Positions 27,281 to 37,579 of a DNA stretch of 64,000 bases are shown in pieces. This stretch comes from Variovorax flavidus (GTDB taxonomy: Bacteria; Pseudomonadota; Gammaproteobacteria; Burkholderiales; Burkholderiaceae_C). The stretch's first letter is position 1. Every line of letters starts with the position of its first letter. Where the stretch lies: assembly GCF_030317145.1 (NCBI RefSeq), contig NZ_JASZYE010000002.1:186001-250000 (forward strand). The letters are read 5' to 3'. The position numbers and the translations under genes are program-made. Below the pieces are notes generated by a model. It had not been told where the DNA came from. It saw only the letters and a list, made by a program, of their open reading frames with translations, and ran no database searches.

Positions 27281-27946
27281 CTACTCGACCATCCGCAAGG
27301 CGGACACGATCTGCGGCATGCGCGACACGCGATGGACGACCTCGCGGATGCTGCTGCTGCCCGTCTTCTGCCGAACGTTCTTGATGTGCGTGCGAACCGT
27401 GGACATCCGGATGCCTTCCAGGCAGGCGATTTCCTCGGCGCCGTGGCCTGCGCACAGCCGGGCCAGCACGTTCTGCTCGGCGCGCGTCAGGTGGCGGGCA
27501 CGCGCGAACATCTGCATCGTGAGCATCTCGCAGCCAGGACGGCGGCTGCACATGACAAGCACGGTGTCGATGGTGGATGTGCCGTGCACCGCGGCAAGCG
27601 GGATGAAGGCCAGCGTCAGCGTCTCGTCGCCGTGGTCGAGTTCGACGATGCCGCGGCAGTCGCGCTCCGCGTCCTTCAAGGCCTGGCGAATCTTCGCCTG
27701 GGCGGCGGAATTGCCGGCGCACAGCATGCCGTCCCCATTGCGCAGCACATGGCCCGTGGCCAGTTCGCGGCGGGCCGGGTAGTTGGCGTGCAGGATGCGG
27801 CCGGTCAGGTCGATCATCAGCAGCCCATGGTCGATCTCGTCCAGGACCCTGGCGAGCATGCCGGCCTGCAGTGCGTCGGGTGGACTCGCCGTGACGGGGC
27901 TCCAGTCCGGAACGTAACGAATCTGAAGGTCGGCTGTTGCTTCCAC
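27281..27946 (-). CDS. LuxR family transcriptional regulator with PAS-like N-terminal region
   Basis: A 221-aa protein. The first 140 residues have a PAS-like pattern (LDEIDHGLLMIDLTGRILHA near 35-54). The C-terminus is a LuxR-type HTH (LTRAEQNVLARLCAGHGAEE near 153-172, then STVRTHIKNVRQKTG). There is no receiver domain, so the signal is probably sensed directly. The start is GTG 27946, backed by GAGGAGAG. A perfect inverted repeat lies about 75 bp upstream. Confidence 0.86.
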   Translation of the reverse strand: MEATADLQIRYVPDWSPVTASPPDALQAGMLARVLDEIDHGLLMIDLTGRILHANYPARRELATGHVLRNGDGMLCAGNSAAQAKIRQALKDAERDCRGIVELDHGDETLTLAFIPLAAVHGTSTIDTVLVMCSRRPGCEMLTMQMFARARHLTRAEQNVLARLCAGHGAEEIACLEGIRMSTVRTHIKNVRQKTGSSSIREVVHRVSRMPQIVSALRMVE

Positions 27947-28021
27947 GTCGCTCTCCTCTTTTGTAGGGATGCGCTTAGTTTGAAAGACAGCCGCAGTTAC
28001 GTGCGGTGACTATTGCCAACG

Positions 28022-28044
28022 ACTTTGTGACTTATTCACAAAGT
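28022..28044. promoter_or_regulatory. Perfect 9-bp inverted repeat upstream of the LuxR-type gene
   Basis: Arms ACTTTGTGA and TCACAAAGT flank CTTAT. It lies in the 115-bp gap between the purC stop and the LuxR-type start. The TGTGA/TCACA half-sites resemble Crp sites, but the spacing is 5 bp, not 6. It has no following T run on either strand, so an operator is more likely than a terminator. Confidence 0.5.
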
Positions 28045-28061
28045 CACAGAGGCGCTTGACT

Positions 28062-28967
28062 TCAATCCGTCAGCCGTTGCAGTGCTTCGCGGTACTTCGC
28101 GGCGGTCTTTTCGATCACCTCGGCCGGCAGGCGCGGCGCGGGCGGCGTCTTGTCCCAGGGCTTGCCGTTGATCCGCGTGGCTTCGAGCCAGTCGCGCACG
28201 AACTGCTTGTCGTAGCTCGGCGGATTGGTCCCCGCGGCGAGCGCCGCCTCGTAGCCTTCGATGGGCCAGTAGCGCGAGCTGTCGGGGGTGAGCACCTCGT
28301 CCATCAGCACCAGCGTGCCGGCTTCGTCCAGGCCGAACTCGAACTTGGTGTCGGCAATGATCATCCCCTTGCCGAGCGCGATCTCGGCAGCTGCCTCGTA
28401 GATCGCAATGCTGGTCTCGCGGATCTGCTGCGCGAGCTTGGGGCCGACGATCTCCACCACCTTGTCATAGCTGATGTTCTCGTCGTGCGCACCTGCCTCC
28501 GCCTTGGCGGCGGGGGTGAAGATCGGCAGCGGCAGCTTGCTCGCGTTGGTGAGGCCCTCGGGCAGCGGCACGCCGCAGACGGCGCGATTCTCCTGGTATT
28601 CCTTCCAGCCGCTGCCGGCGAGGTAGCCGCGAACGACGGCTTCCACCGGGATCGGCTTGAGCCGCTTGACCAGCATCGAGCGGTCCTTGACCTGCGGCAC
28701 CTCGTCCGGCGTCACCACGCTTTCGGGCGCCTCGCCCGTCAGGTGGTTGGGGCACAGGTGGCCGAGCCGGTCGAACCACCACAGCGCCATCTGCGTGAGG
28801 ATCACACCTTTGCCCGGAATGGGCTCGCCCATGATCACGTCGAAGGCGGAAAGTCGGTCGCTGGCGACCATCAGGATGCGGTCGTCGCCGACGGCATAGT
28901 TGTCGCGCACCTTGCCGCGCGCGAGCAGCGGAAGGCTCTGGATGGAGGAGGTGTGGACGGTGGTCAT
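28062..28967 (-). CDS. purC: Phosphoribosylaminoimidazole-succinocarboxamide synthase
   Basis: A 301-aa SAICAR synthase of the longer type. Motifs are [18 protein letters not shown] near residues 15-32, [20 protein letters not shown] near 35-54 and [12 protein letters not shown] near 200. It joins CAIR with aspartate in purine synthesis, the step after PurE. ATG 28967 fits the family start. It is followed upstream by fba across 102 bp containing the fba terminator. Confidence 0.95.
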   Translation of the reverse strand: MTTVHTSSIQSLPLLARGKVRDNYAVGDDRILMVASDRLSAFDVIMGEPIPGKGVILTQMALWWFDRLGHLCPNHLTGEAPESVVTPDEVPQVKDRSMLVKRLKPIPVEAVVRGYLAGSGWKEYQENRAVCGVPLPEGLTNASKLPLPIFTPAAKAEAGAHDENISYDKVVEIVGPKLAQQIRETSIAIYEAAAEIALGKGMIIADTKFEFGLDEAGTLVLMDEVLTPDSSRYWPIEGYEAALAAGTNPPSYDKQFVRDWLEATRINGKPWDKTPPAPRLPAEVIEKTAAKYREALQRLTD

Positions 28968-29025
28968 GGGAGGTCTGTGGAGCGGTGCGGTGGACGTCGC
29001 AGATTGTGCGCGCGGCGCCACTCAG

Positions 29026-29049
29026 AAAAAAGCCACCGCGAAGGTGGCT
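29026..29049 (-). terminator. Rho-independent terminator after fba
   Basis: On the minus strand a 7-bp stem (AGCCACC/GGTGGCT) with a 5-base loop is followed by six T residues, 21 bp past the fba stop. This is a standard intrinsic terminator and separates fba from purC. Confidence 0.85.
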
Positions 29050-29069
29050 TCTGCGTCGAGGCGAAAGGC

Positions 29070-30134
29070 TTAGACGACTTCTTGTGCCAGGTCGCCTGCG
29101 GCGTACTTGGCCGCGACGATCTGCAGGTTGTCGCCCTTGATCTTCGGGCCCTGGCCTTCGCAGCCGAACTCGATGTAGCGCTGCTTGCAGATCTGCTTGG
29201 CGGCTTCGCGCGCGGGCTTGAGCCATTCGCGGGCATCGAACTTCTCGGGGTTCTCGGCAAGGAACCGGCGCACCGCGGCGGTCATTGCCAGTCGGATGTC
29301 GGTGTCGATGTTGATCTTGCGCACGCCGTGCTTGATGGCTTCCTGGATTTCCTCGACCGGCACGCCGTAGGTTTCCTTCATGTTGCCGCCGTACTGGCGA
29401 ATGATCGCCAGCAGTTCCTGCGGCACGCTCGACGAGCCATGCATCACGAGGTGGGTGTTGGGGATGCGGCGGTGGATTTCCTTGATGCGGTCGATCGCCA
29501 GGATGTCGCCGGTGGGCTTGCGGGTGAACTTGTAGGCGCCATGGCTGGTCCCGATGGCGATGGCCAGCGCGTCGATCTGGGTGCGCTTGACGAAATCGGC
29601 GGCCTGCTCGGGGTCGGTCAGGAGCTGCTCGCGCGTCATCGTGGCGTCGGTGCCGTGGCCGTCTTCCTTGTCGCCCTTCATGGTTTCGAGCGAACCGAGG
29701 CAGCCCAGCTCGCCTTCGACGGTCACGCCGTACTTGTGCGCCATGTCGGCGACCTTCTTGGTCACGTCGACGTTGTAGTCGTAGCTGGCGATGGTCTTGC
29801 CGTCGGCCTCGAGCGAGCCGTCCATCATCACCGAGCTGAAGCCGAGGTCGATGGCGCCCTTGCACACGTCAGGGCTCTGGCCGTGGTCCTGGTGCATCAC
29901 CAGCGGGATGGTCGGATAGGTCTCGATGGCTGCCTGGATCAGGTGCTTGATGAAAGCTTCGCCCGCGTACTTGCGAGCGCCAGCGCTGGCTTGCAGGATG
30001 ACGGGCGCGCCGGCTTCCTTGGCGGCCTCCATCACGGCCTGCACCTGTTCGAGGTTGTTGACGTTGAACGCCGGGATGCCGTAGCCATTGGCGGCGGCGT
30101 GGTCGAGCAGTTCGCGCATCGAAACGAGTGCCAT
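29070..30134 (-). CDS. fba: Class II fructose-bisphosphate aldolase (Calvin-cycle subtype)
   Basis: A 354-aa zinc-dependent aldolase with [40 protein letters not shown] and the C-terminal [19 protein letters not shown]. It cleaves fructose-1,6-bisphosphate or forms it in gluconeogenesis. The sequence matches the 354-residue betaproteobacterial form also called CbbA. ATG 30134 is the normal start, and the repeat element copy C lies upstream. Confidence 0.96.
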   Translation of the reverse strand: MALVSMRELLDHAAANGYGIPAFNVNNLEQVQAVMEAAKEAGAPVILQASAGARKYAGEAFIKHLIQAAIETYPTIPLVMHQDHGQSPDVCKGAIDLGFSSVMMDGSLEADGKTIASYDYNVDVTKKVADMAHKYGVTVEGELGCLGSLETMKGDKEDGHGTDATMTREQLLTDPEQAADFVKRTQIDALAIAIGTSHGAYKFTRKPTGDILAIDRIKEIHRRIPNTHLVMHGSSSVPQELLAIIRQYGGNMKETYGVPVEEIQEAIKHGVRKINIDTDIRLAMTAAVRRFLAENPEKFDAREWLKPAREAAKQICKQRYIEFGCEGQGPKIKGDNLQIVAAKYAAGDLAQEVV

Positions 30135-30242
30135 GGAAATACCTCGCGGAATCTAGGGATGAATCAGGAAAAACTCCAACGATTCTACTAACCACCCCCG
30201 CCAATCACCCCCACGCCCCAAGAGGCCCCCACCCGAATTCGG

Positions 30243-30330
30243 GAAACACCGCGGAACCGGCTTCGCCGGGCCGCCGGTGTTGCCCCCGGTCAGGGGGTAG
30301 GCGGCTACACGAAGTGAGCAAGCCTGGGGG
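30243..30330 (-). repeat. Dispersed three-hairpin element, copy C
   Basis: Same family as copy A. Read on the minus strand it begins 4 bp after the pyk stop with CCCCCAGGCTT and ends at TTTC. It may act as a 3'-end structure of the pyk mRNA. Confidence 0.85.
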
Positions 30331-30334
30331 CGAG

Positions 30335-31783
30335 TCAAGTGACCCTGCAGATCTTGAGCATGTTGGTGCCACCCGGCGCCCCCATCGGCTCGCCGCAGGT
30401 GATCGCGTAGACATCCCCCTTCTGCACGATCCCGCGCTTCTTCAGGTGAGCCTCCGCCTGCTCCAGCGCCGTATCGCGGTCGCTTTCCGAATCCATCAGC
30501 AGCGGCCGCACGTTGCGATAGAGCGCCATCTTGCGCTGCGTCGAAAGCCGCGAAGTCAGCGCATACATTGGAATGTGCGCCCGGTGGCGGCTCATCCACA
30601 GCGGGGTGGAGCCCGATTCGGTCAGCGCGACGATCGCCTTGGCACCGAGATGGTGGGCGGTGAACAGCGCGCCCATGGCGATCGACTGGTCGATGCGGCT
30701 GTACTTCTGGCCAGTGAAGTCGGCGTCGAGTTGCAGGTCCTCGGCCGCTTCGGCCGCCTCGCAGATGCGGCTCATCTCCTGCACGGTCTCGAGCGGGTAG
30801 CGCCCGGAGGCGGTCTCGGCCGAAAGCATCACGGCATCCGTGCCGTCGAGCACCGCGTTGGCCACGTCGCTGACCTCGGCGCGCGTGGGCACCGGGTTGG
30901 TGATCATCGACTCCATCATCTGCGTGGCGGTGATGACGACCTTGTCCATCTCCCGGGCCATGCGGATCATCTTCTTCTGCAGCGCCGGCACGGCGGCATT
31001 GCCGACCTCGACGGCCAGGTCGCCGCGCGCGACCATGATGCCGTCGCTCGCGCGCAGGATTTCCTCCAGCTTGGGGATCGCCTCGGCGCGCTCGATCTTG
31101 GCGATGAGCCCGGGCTTGTGGCCGAACTCCGCGGCCGCCACATTGCAGAGCTGCCGCGCCATTTCCATGTCGGTCGCGTTCTTCGGGAAGCTCACGGCCA
31201 CGTAGTCGGCCTGGAAGCTCATGGCGGTCTTGATGTCCTCCATGTCCTTGGCCGTCAGCGCCGGCGCCGTGAGGCCCCCGCCCTGCTTGTTGATGCCCTT
31301 GTTGTTGGACAGCTCGCCGCCCAGCCGGACGGTGGTGTGGACGGCGTCGCCCTTGACGGCATCGACCGTGAGCACGATCAGCCCGTCGTTCAGCAGCAGG
31401 CTGTCCCCGGGCTTCACGTCACGCGGAAGATCCTTGTAGTCCAGGCCAACGGCATCGATGTCGCCCGGCTCGGTGCGTGACGCGTCGAGCACGAACTTGG
31501 CACCCGGCTCCAGCCAGACCTTGCCCTCGGCAAACTTTCCGACCCGGATCTTCGGCCCCTGCAGGTCGGCCATGATCGCCACCTCGCGCCCGCTGCGCCG
31601 GGCCGCTTCGCGCACCATCACCGCCCGATTGATGTGGTCCTGCGCCGTGCCGTGGCTGAAGTTGAGCCGCACCACGCTCACCTTGTGGTTGATCAGCTGC
31701 TCCACCAACTCGGGCGAACTCGACGCCGGTCCCAGCGTGGCGACGATCTTGGTGGCATGGCGGGGAAGGCGTGGCGTGCTCAT
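30335..31783 (-). CDS. pyk: Pyruvate kinase
   Basis: A 482-aa enzyme with KIVATLGPASSS, VRLNFSHGT, MVARGDLAVEVG and TATQMMESMI, the signature of pyruvate kinase. It converts phosphoenolpyruvate and ADP to pyruvate and ATP. ATG 31783 follows GGAGAC; an in-frame GTG eight codons upstream is less likely. It sits with pgk and fba in a glycolytic block but is separated from pgk by repeat copy D, so it may have its own promoter. Confidence 0.96.
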   Translation of the reverse strand: MSTPRLPRHATKIVATLGPASSSPELVEQLINHKVSVVRLNFSHGTAQDHINRAVMVREAARRSGREVAIMADLQGPKIRVGKFAEGKVWLEPGAKFVLDASRTEPGDIDAVGLDYKDLPRDVKPGDSLLLNDGLIVLTVDAVKGDAVHTTVRLGGELSNNKGINKQGGGLTAPALTAKDMEDIKTAMSFQADYVAVSFPKNATDMEMARQLCNVAAAEFGHKPGLIAKIERAEAIPKLEEILRASDGIMVARGDLAVEVGNAAVPALQKKMIRMAREMDKVVITATQMMESMITNPVPTRAEVSDVANAVLDGTDAVMLSAETASGRYPLETVQEMSRICEAAEAAEDLQLDADFTGQKYSRIDQSIAMGALFTAHHLGAKAIVALTESGSTPLWMSRHRAHIPMYALTSRLSTQRKMALYRNVRPLLMDSESDRDTALEQAEAHLKKRGIVQKGDVYAITCGEPMGAPGGTNMLKICRVT

Positions 31784-31861
31784 TGAAGTCTCCAGTTTGT
31801 ATTCCACACTGTATACACTTTATGGACCGCCGACCAGCGGGTTGTCCCCGCTCCTTTCCAG

Positions 31862-31951
31862 GAAACACCGCGGATCCGGCTCCGCCGGTCCGCCGGTGTT
31901 GCCCCCGGCAGGGGGTAGGCGTAGCGACACGAAGTGCGCGCAGCCTGGGGG
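31862..31951 (-). repeat. Dispersed three-hairpin element, copy D
   Basis: Same family. On the minus strand it starts a few bases after the pgk stop and ends before the pyk promoter region. The CACTTCGTG and CCCCCTG-CCGGGGG stems are intact. Confidence 0.85.
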
Positions 31952-31957
31952 CGAGCC

Positions 31958-33148
31958 CTATCCAGCGCGTTTGGCCAGGATCTCGAACGCCGGGAGCGTC
32001 TTGCCCTCCAGCACTTCCAGGAAGGCGCCGCCGCCCGTCGAGATGTAGCCGATCTTGTCCTCGATGCCGTACTTGGCGATGGCCGCCAGCGTGTCGCCGC
32101 CGCCAGCGATCGAGAAGGCCTTGCTGTCGGCGATGGCGCGCGCGATGGTCTTGGTGCCATTGGCGAAGGCATCGAACTCGAACACGCCCACCGGACCGTT
32201 CCACACCACCGTGCCGGCTTCGCGCAGTTGCGCGGCCAGCAGGTCGGCGGTCTTCGGGCCGATGTCGAGGATCAGGTCGTCGTCGGCCACGTCGCTTGCA
32301 TCCTTCACCGTCGCGGCCGCATCGGCGGCGAAAGTCTTGGCCGTGACGACATCCACCGGGATCGGCACCGCAGCGCCACGCGCGCGCATGGCCTCGATGA
32401 CGGCCTTGGCCTGGTCGAGCAGGTCGGGCTCGGCCAGCGACTTGCCGATCTTCAGGCCCGCGGCCAGCATGAAGGTGTTTGCGATGCCGCCGCCGACGAT
32501 CAGCTGGTCGACCTTGTCGGCCAGGCTCTTGAGGATGGTGAGCTTGGTGCTGACCTTGGAACCCGCGACGATCGCGACCAGCGGCCGCTGCGGATGGGCC
32601 AGCGCCTTGGTGATAGCGTCGATCTCGGCCGCCAGCAGCGGGCCGGCACATGCGAGCTTGGCGAACTGTGCGATGCCGTAGGTGGTGGCTTCGGCACGGT
32701 GGGCGGTGCCAAAGGCGTCGTTCACGTAGATGTCGGTCAGCGCGGCCAGCTTGCGGGCGAGCGCCTCGTCGTTCTTCTTCTCACCCTTGTTGAGACGGCA
32801 GTTCTCCAGCAGCACCACCTGCCCGGGCGCCACCTGGACGCCATCGACCCAGTCGGACACCAGCGGCACCTCGCGGCCCAGCAGCTCGCCCAGGCGCGCC
32901 GCGACCGGTGCGAGCGAATCCTCGGGCTTGAACTGGCCTTCGGTCGGCCGGCCGAGGTGTGAGGTGACCATGACGGCAGCACCCGCATCGAGCGCCTGCT
33001 GGATGCAGGGCACCGACGCACGGATGCGCGTGTCCTCGGTGATGCGGCCCGCGTCGTCCTGCGGCACGTTGAGGTCGGCTCGGATGAACACGCGCTGGCC
33101 GGAGACTTTGCCTTGCGCACAGAGGTCGGTGAATCGAAGAACGTTCAT
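31958..33148 (-). CDS. pgk: Phosphoglycerate kinase
   Basis: A 396-aa enzyme with [14 protein letters not shown] near residues 19-32, [25 protein letters not shown] and the nucleotide-binding [11 protein letters not shown] near the C-terminus. It transfers phosphate between 1,3-bisphosphoglycerate and ADP. ATG 33148 is the conserved start; the upstream 85 bp separate it from lysR. Confidence 0.96.
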   Translation of the reverse strand: MNVLRFTDLCAQGKVSGQRVFIRADLNVPQDDAGRITEDTRIRASVPCIQQALDAGAAVMVTSHLGRPTEGQFKPEDSLAPVAARLGELLGREVPLVSDWVDGVQVAPGQVVLLENCRLNKGEKKNDEALARKLAALTDIYVNDAFGTAHRAEATTYGIAQFAKLACAGPLLAAEIDAITKALAHPQRPLVAIVAGSKVSTKLTILKSLADKVDQLIVGGGIANTFMLAAGLKIGKSLAEPDLLDQAKAVIEAMRARGAAVPIPVDVVTAKTFAADAAATVKDASDVADDDLILDIGPKTADLLAAQLREAGTVVWNGPVGVFEFDAFANGTKTIARAIADSKAFSIAGGGDTLAAIAKYGIEDKIGYISTGGGAFLEVLEGKTLPAFEILAKRAG

Positions 33149-33233
33149 GGGGATAAGCAGATTGGATGCGGATGAAAGCGCCTCGACGGGCAGCAGCGGG
33201 ACATTGTAGGTTTCGCCTGCTTTCAGGCGAATG

Positions 33234-34142
33234 TCAGCCGCCCAGGCCGGGCTTCTGCACAAAGCCTTCGAGCAGCTCCACGAAGCTCGCCGCCGCCGGC
33301 GACAAAGAACGCTTCGACGCGCCGTACACGCACACCTCGCGGTGGAAGTCCGGCTGGTCGAGCCGCACCATCTGCAAGCCGTGAGCACGCACCAGCGACG
33401 CGGAGTAGGTCGGGCAGACCGTGATCCCCAGGCCGGAGGCGACCATGCCCAGCGCGGTCGTCATATAGGAAACCTCCTGCGTGGTCGCCCGCAGCATGAA
33501 TTCGCGCGCATCGGCCTCCAGTTCCGGCAGCACCCGCTGACGGAAGTCCCGCGTCGGCGCGATGAAGGTGTAGGGCCCCAGCTCGCTCCAGCGCACCTTG
33601 CGGCGTCGGGCAAAGGGATGGTGGGGCGGACAGATGAGCCAATGGCGATCGCGGAACAGCGTGCGGCGCTCGATCGCGGCATCGACCGCCACGTCCTGCC
33701 CCACCGCCAGTTCCACCTCACCCGAGAGCACGCCGTCCAGCAGGTGCTCGGGCAGCGTATCGGCCAGCCGCACGTCGATGTGCGGATGGCGCTCGCGGTA
33801 GGCCGCGATCACGCGCGGCATCAGCGTGCAGGCCATGAGCTGCGGCGCGGCCAGCCGCAGCACGCCCCGCTTCTTGTCGCGCAGGTCGGTCACGTCGGCC
33901 ACGGCGCCCGCGAGGTCGGCCAGCAGCCGCTGGACCGAAGGCTGGAACTCCCGCCCCGCTTCCGACAGCAGCACGCGCCGCGTATGGCGGTCGAAAAGCT
34001 GCACGCCCATCTCGCGCTCCAACTCGCGCACCAGCACGCTCAGCGCCGATTGCGTCAGGTGCAGCGTCGCGGCGGCGGCCGTGAAGCTGCCGGTCTCGGC
34101 CACCGCCGCGAAGGCGCGCAACTGGCGCAGGGTCAGATTCAT
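33234..34142 (-). CDS. LysR family transcriptional regulator of the VOC/hydroxylase cluster
   Basis: A 302-aa protein with the N-terminal HTH ([20 protein letters not shown] near residues 5-24, [13 protein letters not shown] near 30-42) and a C-terminal ligand domain. It is divergent from the VOC-led operon across 93 bp with candidate binding sites, so it most likely controls that operon. The inducer is unknown. Confidence 0.9.
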   Translation of the reverse strand: MNLTLRQLRAFAAVAETGSFTAAAATLHLTQSALSVLVRELEREMGVQLFDRHTRRVLLSEAGREFQPSVQRLLADLAGAVADVTDLRDKKRGVLRLAAPQLMACTLMPRVIAAYRERHPHIDVRLADTLPEHLLDGVLSGEVELAVGQDVAVDAAIERRTLFRDRHWLICPPHHPFARRRKVRWSELGPYTFIAPTRDFRQRVLPELEADAREFMLRATTQEVSYMTTALGMVASGLGITVCPTYSASLVRAHGLQMVRLDQPDFHREVCVYGASKRSLSPAAASFVELLEGFVQKPGLGG

Positions 34143-34150
34143 GGCCTCAG

Positions 34151-34180
34151 TTCATCAATCAATGAATTTATTTCGATTGA
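34151..34180. promoter_or_regulatory. Candidate LysR operator
   Basis: An AT-rich segment between lysR and the VOC gene holds TTCAT-N6-ATGAA (34151-34166) and a wider TCAATC-N14-GATTGA (34155-34180). Both are inverted repeats of the size bound by LysR-type dimers. Position and symmetry are the only evidence. Confidence 0.4.
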
Positions 34181-34235
34181 ATCATAAGAGGAACAGCGGC
34201 CCAATCCCTCTCCAAGCCCCCTGATGGAGACAACC

Positions 34236-34790
34236 ATGCCCGCCGAGAACGCGCCTGCCGCCTCGCCCCCCGTGCCCGTACAAGGCCTGCACCACTTCGC
34301 CTGGCGCTGCCGCGACAGCGAGGAAACCCGCCGCTTCTACGAGGACCTGCTGGGCCTGCCGCTGACGCACGTGATCAAGAGCGACCACGTGCCGAGCACC
34401 GGCGAATACTGCCCCTACGTCCACATCTTCTTCCAGATGCGCGACGGCTCGTACATCGCGTTCTTCGACCTCGGCGACGATGTCGCTGCACTGCCTTCGC
34501 CCAACACGCCGGCCTGGGTCAACCACATCGCGCTGCGTGTGGATTCGGTGAAAGAGCTGATGGCGGCCAAGGCGCGCCTCGAAGCGGCCGGGGTCGAAGT
34601 GCTGGGTCCGACGGACCACCACATCATCGAGTCGATCTACTTCTTCGACCCGAACGGCATCCGGCTGGAACTCACCACGCCCACGGTGCCGAAGGCCGAG
34701 ATGGACGCCCACGCACGCCGCGCCCGCTCCGAGCTGGACGCCTGGACCGAGCGCAAGGCCGGACTCCGAAAGGCCGCGAACCATGGCTGA
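34236..34790 (+). CDS. VOC family protein, possible extradiol dioxygenase
   Basis: A 184-aa protein with two VOC (glyoxalase/dioxygenase) half-modules. The likely metal triad is H20 (LHHFAWRC), H97 (WVNHIALRV) and E145 (GIRLELT), as in type I extradiol dioxygenases and glyoxalase I. Beside a flavin hydroxylase and an alpha/beta hydrolase it could open the hydroxylated ring, which is inference. ATG 34236 is chosen over ATG 34224 because GGAG lies just before it. Its end overlaps the next gene by 8 bp. Confidence 0.83.
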   Translation: MPAENAPAASPPVPVQGLHHFAWRCRDSEETRRFYEDLLGLPLTHVIKSDHVPSTGEYCPYVHIFFQMRDGSYIAFFDLGDDVAALPSPNTPAWVNHIALRVDSVKELMAAKARLEAAGVEVLGPTDHHIIESIYFFDPNGIRLELTTPTVPKAEMDAHARRARSELDAWTERKAGLRKAANHG

Positions 34791-35904
34791 GCTGCAACTC
34801 GCCGTCATCGACGTCAAGCCCGGCGCCGCGCTGGAGAGCCAGTCGGGCCTGCAGATGCTGCGCCCGCGCATCTACGGCGCGTACCGCGCGCCGGGCGGCC
34901 CAAGGAAGGTCGCAGCCATCGTGATGCATCCCACGAGCAACTTCATGGGCCACTACCTGATCGGCCCGCTGGCCGAGCGCGGCATCTGCTGTATGGGCCT
35001 GAATTCACGCTACATGGGCAACGACACGGTGCTGCTCATGGAGCGCGCCATCCAGGACTTGGGCGCCGGCGTGCAGTTCCTGCGCGCGGCGGGCTACGAG
35101 AAGGTGGTGCTGATCGGCAATTCGGGCGGCGCCGCGCTCGCCAGCTTCTATCAGTCGCAGGCCGAGAACCTGACGGCGCACCACTTCCCCGATGGCGACC
35201 CGACGCACCTCCACCCCGGTGACCTGCCGCCGGTGGACGGCATCGCGCTGTGCGCGGCGCACCAGGGCCGCTCGAAGCTGATGCGCGACTGGATCGATCC
35301 CTCCGTCATCGACGAACACGATGCGCTGTCGGTCGACCCAGACCTGGACATGTACGACGCTCGCCATGCGATGCCCTACAGCGCCGAGTTCCTCGCCCGC
35401 TTCGGCGCGGCGCAGAAGGCGCGGCTCGACCGCATCGAGCTCTGGGCGCTGGAACGGCTTCGCATGCTGCGCAGCACGCCGGGCGCGCCGCGCGACCAGG
35501 CTTTCATCGTCTACCGCACGCATGCCGATCCGCGCTGCGTGGACCTGTCGATCGACGCCAACGATCGCCGGCCCGGCAGCGTCTGGGGCGACGCGCGGCA
35601 GGTGAACTATTCGGCCAATGCGATGGGCCGCACCACCTCGCTGACGGCCTTCCTCTCGCAGTGGTCCTCGCGCTCGCAGGCCGACGGGCCGTCGAATCTC
35701 GCGCGCACGACGGTGCCGAAGCTGCTGCTGACCTACACCGGCGACCAGTCGACCTTTCCGAGCACGCGCGACGCGTGGATGGCCGCAGGCGGGGAGCGCA
35801 TCCGCAACGTCGACATCGTCGGCGGCAACCACTACCTCGCCGGCCAGCCGGAACTGGTGCTGCGCGCCGCCGATGCGGTCGCCGAGTGGGCGCACGCGCT
35901 GTGA
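34783..35904 (+). CDS. Alpha/beta hydrolase
   Basis: A 373-aa soluble protein with the strand AAIVMHPTSNFMGHYLIGPL near the oxyanion region, the elbow GNSGG with S114, and a final VGGNHYLAGQ with the likely catalytic His. There is no signal peptide. It may hydrolyse a ring-cleavage product or an ester of the substrate. It overlaps both neighbours (8 bp with VOC, 4 bp with the hydroxylase), showing one operon. The length is more than the usual 280 residues of ring-fission hydrolases. Confidence 0.82.
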   Translation: MAELQLAVIDVKPGAALESQSGLQMLRPRIYGAYRAPGGPRKVAAIVMHPTSNFMGHYLIGPLAERGICCMGLNSRYMGNDTVLLMERAIQDLGAGVQFLRAAGYEKVVLIGNSGGAALASFYQSQAENLTAHHFPDGDPTHLHPGDLPPVDGIALCAAHQGRSKLMRDWIDPSVIDEHDALSVDPDLDMYDARHAMPYSAEFLARFGAAQKARLDRIELWALERLRMLRSTPGAPRDQAFIVYRTHADPRCVDLSIDANDRRPGSVWGDARQVNYSANAMGRTTSLTAFLSQWSSRSQADGPSNLARTTVPKLLLTYTGDQSTFPSTRDAWMAAGGERIRNVDIVGGNHYLAGQPELVLRAADAVAEWAHAL

Positions 35905-37562
35905 GCACCTTGAAGACACCGATGGAAAGCTACACCTTCGCCCCCGAGTACCAGTTGCCGCACTGGCCCTTCGTGCCGCCGCCCGAGCTGGGCAGCGACA
36001 CCATCGTGCGCCATCCGATCGTGATCGTCGGCGCCGGCCCGGCCGGGCTCACGCTGGCCTGCGACCTCGCGCGCCGCGGCGTACGCGCCGTGCTGCTGGA
36101 CGAGGACGACACGGTCGGCGTGCGCGGCGCCTCCTCGCGCGGCATCTGCTACGCGCAGAAGAGCCTGGAGATCTTCGCGCGGCTCGGCATCTACGAGCGC
36201 ATGGCCGACAAGGGCATCACCTGGTCCTTCGGCCGCACCTTCTCCAACGAGCAGGAGGTCTACAACTTCAACCTGAAGACCGACAGCGTCTCGGTGCAGC
36301 CGCCCTTCATCAACCTGCAGCAGTTCTATGTCGAGTGGTTCCTTGTCGACCGCATCCTCGAACTCGGCCTGACCGACCTGCGCTGGAAGAACCGCGTGAC
36401 GCAGGTGACGCCGCTCGCGGACGGCGTTCGTGTCGACGTCGAAACGCCCGCCGGCAGCTACACGATCGAAGCCGATCACCTGATCGACGCCACCGGCGCC
36501 AACAGCCCGATCCGCACGCAGCTCGGCATCGACGCGCATCCCTCGCGCAGCACCGACCGCTGGTGCATCAGCGACGTGCGCTTCAAGAAGCCGCTGCCCA
36601 CCGAGCGCTGGACCTGGGTCGACGCATCCTTCAACGAAGGCCGCGCGGTCTGGCAGCACCTGATGGGCGACGGCGTCTGGCGCATCGACTACCAGATGCC
36701 CGAGGACTGCGACACAGCCCATATCAGCAAGCCCGAAGTGGCTGGCGCGCGGCTGCGGGAGCAGCTCGGTCCGGGCGTGGAGTTCGAGTTCGTGTGGATC
36801 GGGCCGTATGGCTATCGCGACCACCTGCTCGACAACTTCCGGCATGGGCGCATCCTGTTCATCGGCGATTCGGCGCATGTGGTGAGTCCCTTCGGGGCGC
36901 GCGGCGGCAACAGTGGCATCCAGGACGCGGCCAACCTTGGCTGGAAGCTCGCGCTGGTCACGCAAGGCCTGGCCGGCGACGCGCTGCTCGATACCTACGA
37001 CAAGGAACGCCGGCCTGCGGCGGTCGAGAACCTGCGCGTCACCAGCCGATCCGCGAGATTCCTCGCACCGCGATCGCCGGCCGAGCACACATTGCGACGC
37101 GCGGTCGTCGCGCTCGCATCGCGCCATGCGTTCGCCCGCGCTCTGGTCAATACGGGCCGCATGTCGGTCGCCAATGAATATCCTGCGGCGCCGCATCTGC
37201 CCGAAGGCGGACGGACCGTGCAGAACCTGCCGCTGCGGAATCTCGACGGAACGACGACCACGCTGATGGAACTGCTGTCGGATGGCACGCAGTGCCTGGG
37301 CCTGTGGTTCGCGCCGACTCGCGCGCAAGCCTCGGCAGCGGCAGCGGCCGTTGCATCACTACCGCTGCGACTCGTCGCCGTCGGCGGCGACAGCGGCCTG
37401 CCTACGCTGCAGCCCGACGAGGTGCTGGCGCATCACCTCGGCGACGCGACGCCCGGCAGCCTGTGTGTCGTGCGCCCCGACGCCTACCGCGCGGCACTGC
37501 TGCGCAATCCGACACCGGCATCGATCTCCGCAGCGGTCCACGCCGCGCTGACACATCGCTGA
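35901..37562 (+). CDS. FAD-dependent aromatic hydroxylase, second module
   Basis: A 553-aa group A flavin monooxygenase. GAGPAG lies at residues 44-49, and GDSAHVVSPFGARGGN with QDAANLGWKL lies near 320-345. It is a distant paralogue of the enzyme at 3334, with similar length and C-terminal thioredoxin-like part. GTG 35901 overlaps the hydrolase stop as GTGA and is chosen for coupling; ATG 35922, seven codons later, is an alternative. The ring substrate is unknown. DUF2783 and MBL genes follow, as in the homogentisate operon but in a different order. Confidence 0.85.
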   Translation: MSTLKTPMESYTFAPEYQLPHWPFVPPPELGSDTIVRHPIVIVGAGPAGLTLACDLARRGVRAVLLDEDDTVGVRGASSRGICYAQKSLEIFARLGIYERMADKGITWSFGRTFSNEQEVYNFNLKTDSVSVQPPFINLQQFYVEWFLVDRILELGLTDLRWKNRVTQVTPLADGVRVDVETPAGSYTIEADHLIDATGANSPIRTQLGIDAHPSRSTDRWCISDVRFKKPLPTERWTWVDASFNEGRAVWQHLMGDGVWRIDYQMPEDCDTAHISKPEVAGARLREQLGPGVEFEFVWIGPYGYRDHLLDNFRHGRILFIGDSAHVVSPFGARGGNSGIQDAANLGWKLALVTQGLAGDALLDTYDKERRPAAVENLRVTSRSARFLAPRSPAEHTLRRAVVALASRHAFARALVNTGRMSVANEYPAAPHLPEGGRTVQNLPLRNLDGTTTTLMELLSDGTQCLGLWFAPTRAQASAAAAAVASLPLRLVAVGGDSGLPTLQPDEVLAHHLGDATPGSLCVVRPDAYRAALLRNPTPASISAAVHAALTHR

Positions 37563-37579
37563 AGAACGGACACGAAACC

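Noticed and set aside
29026..29049. Possible regulatory RNA between fba and purC
   Set aside because: The hairpin with its T run is fully explained as the terminator of fba.
31801..31825. TGTATACA palindrome before pyk as a promoter or operator
   Set aside because: It resembles a -10 box, but no -35 box at 16-18 bp was found, and 8 bp of symmetry alone is too little to claim.
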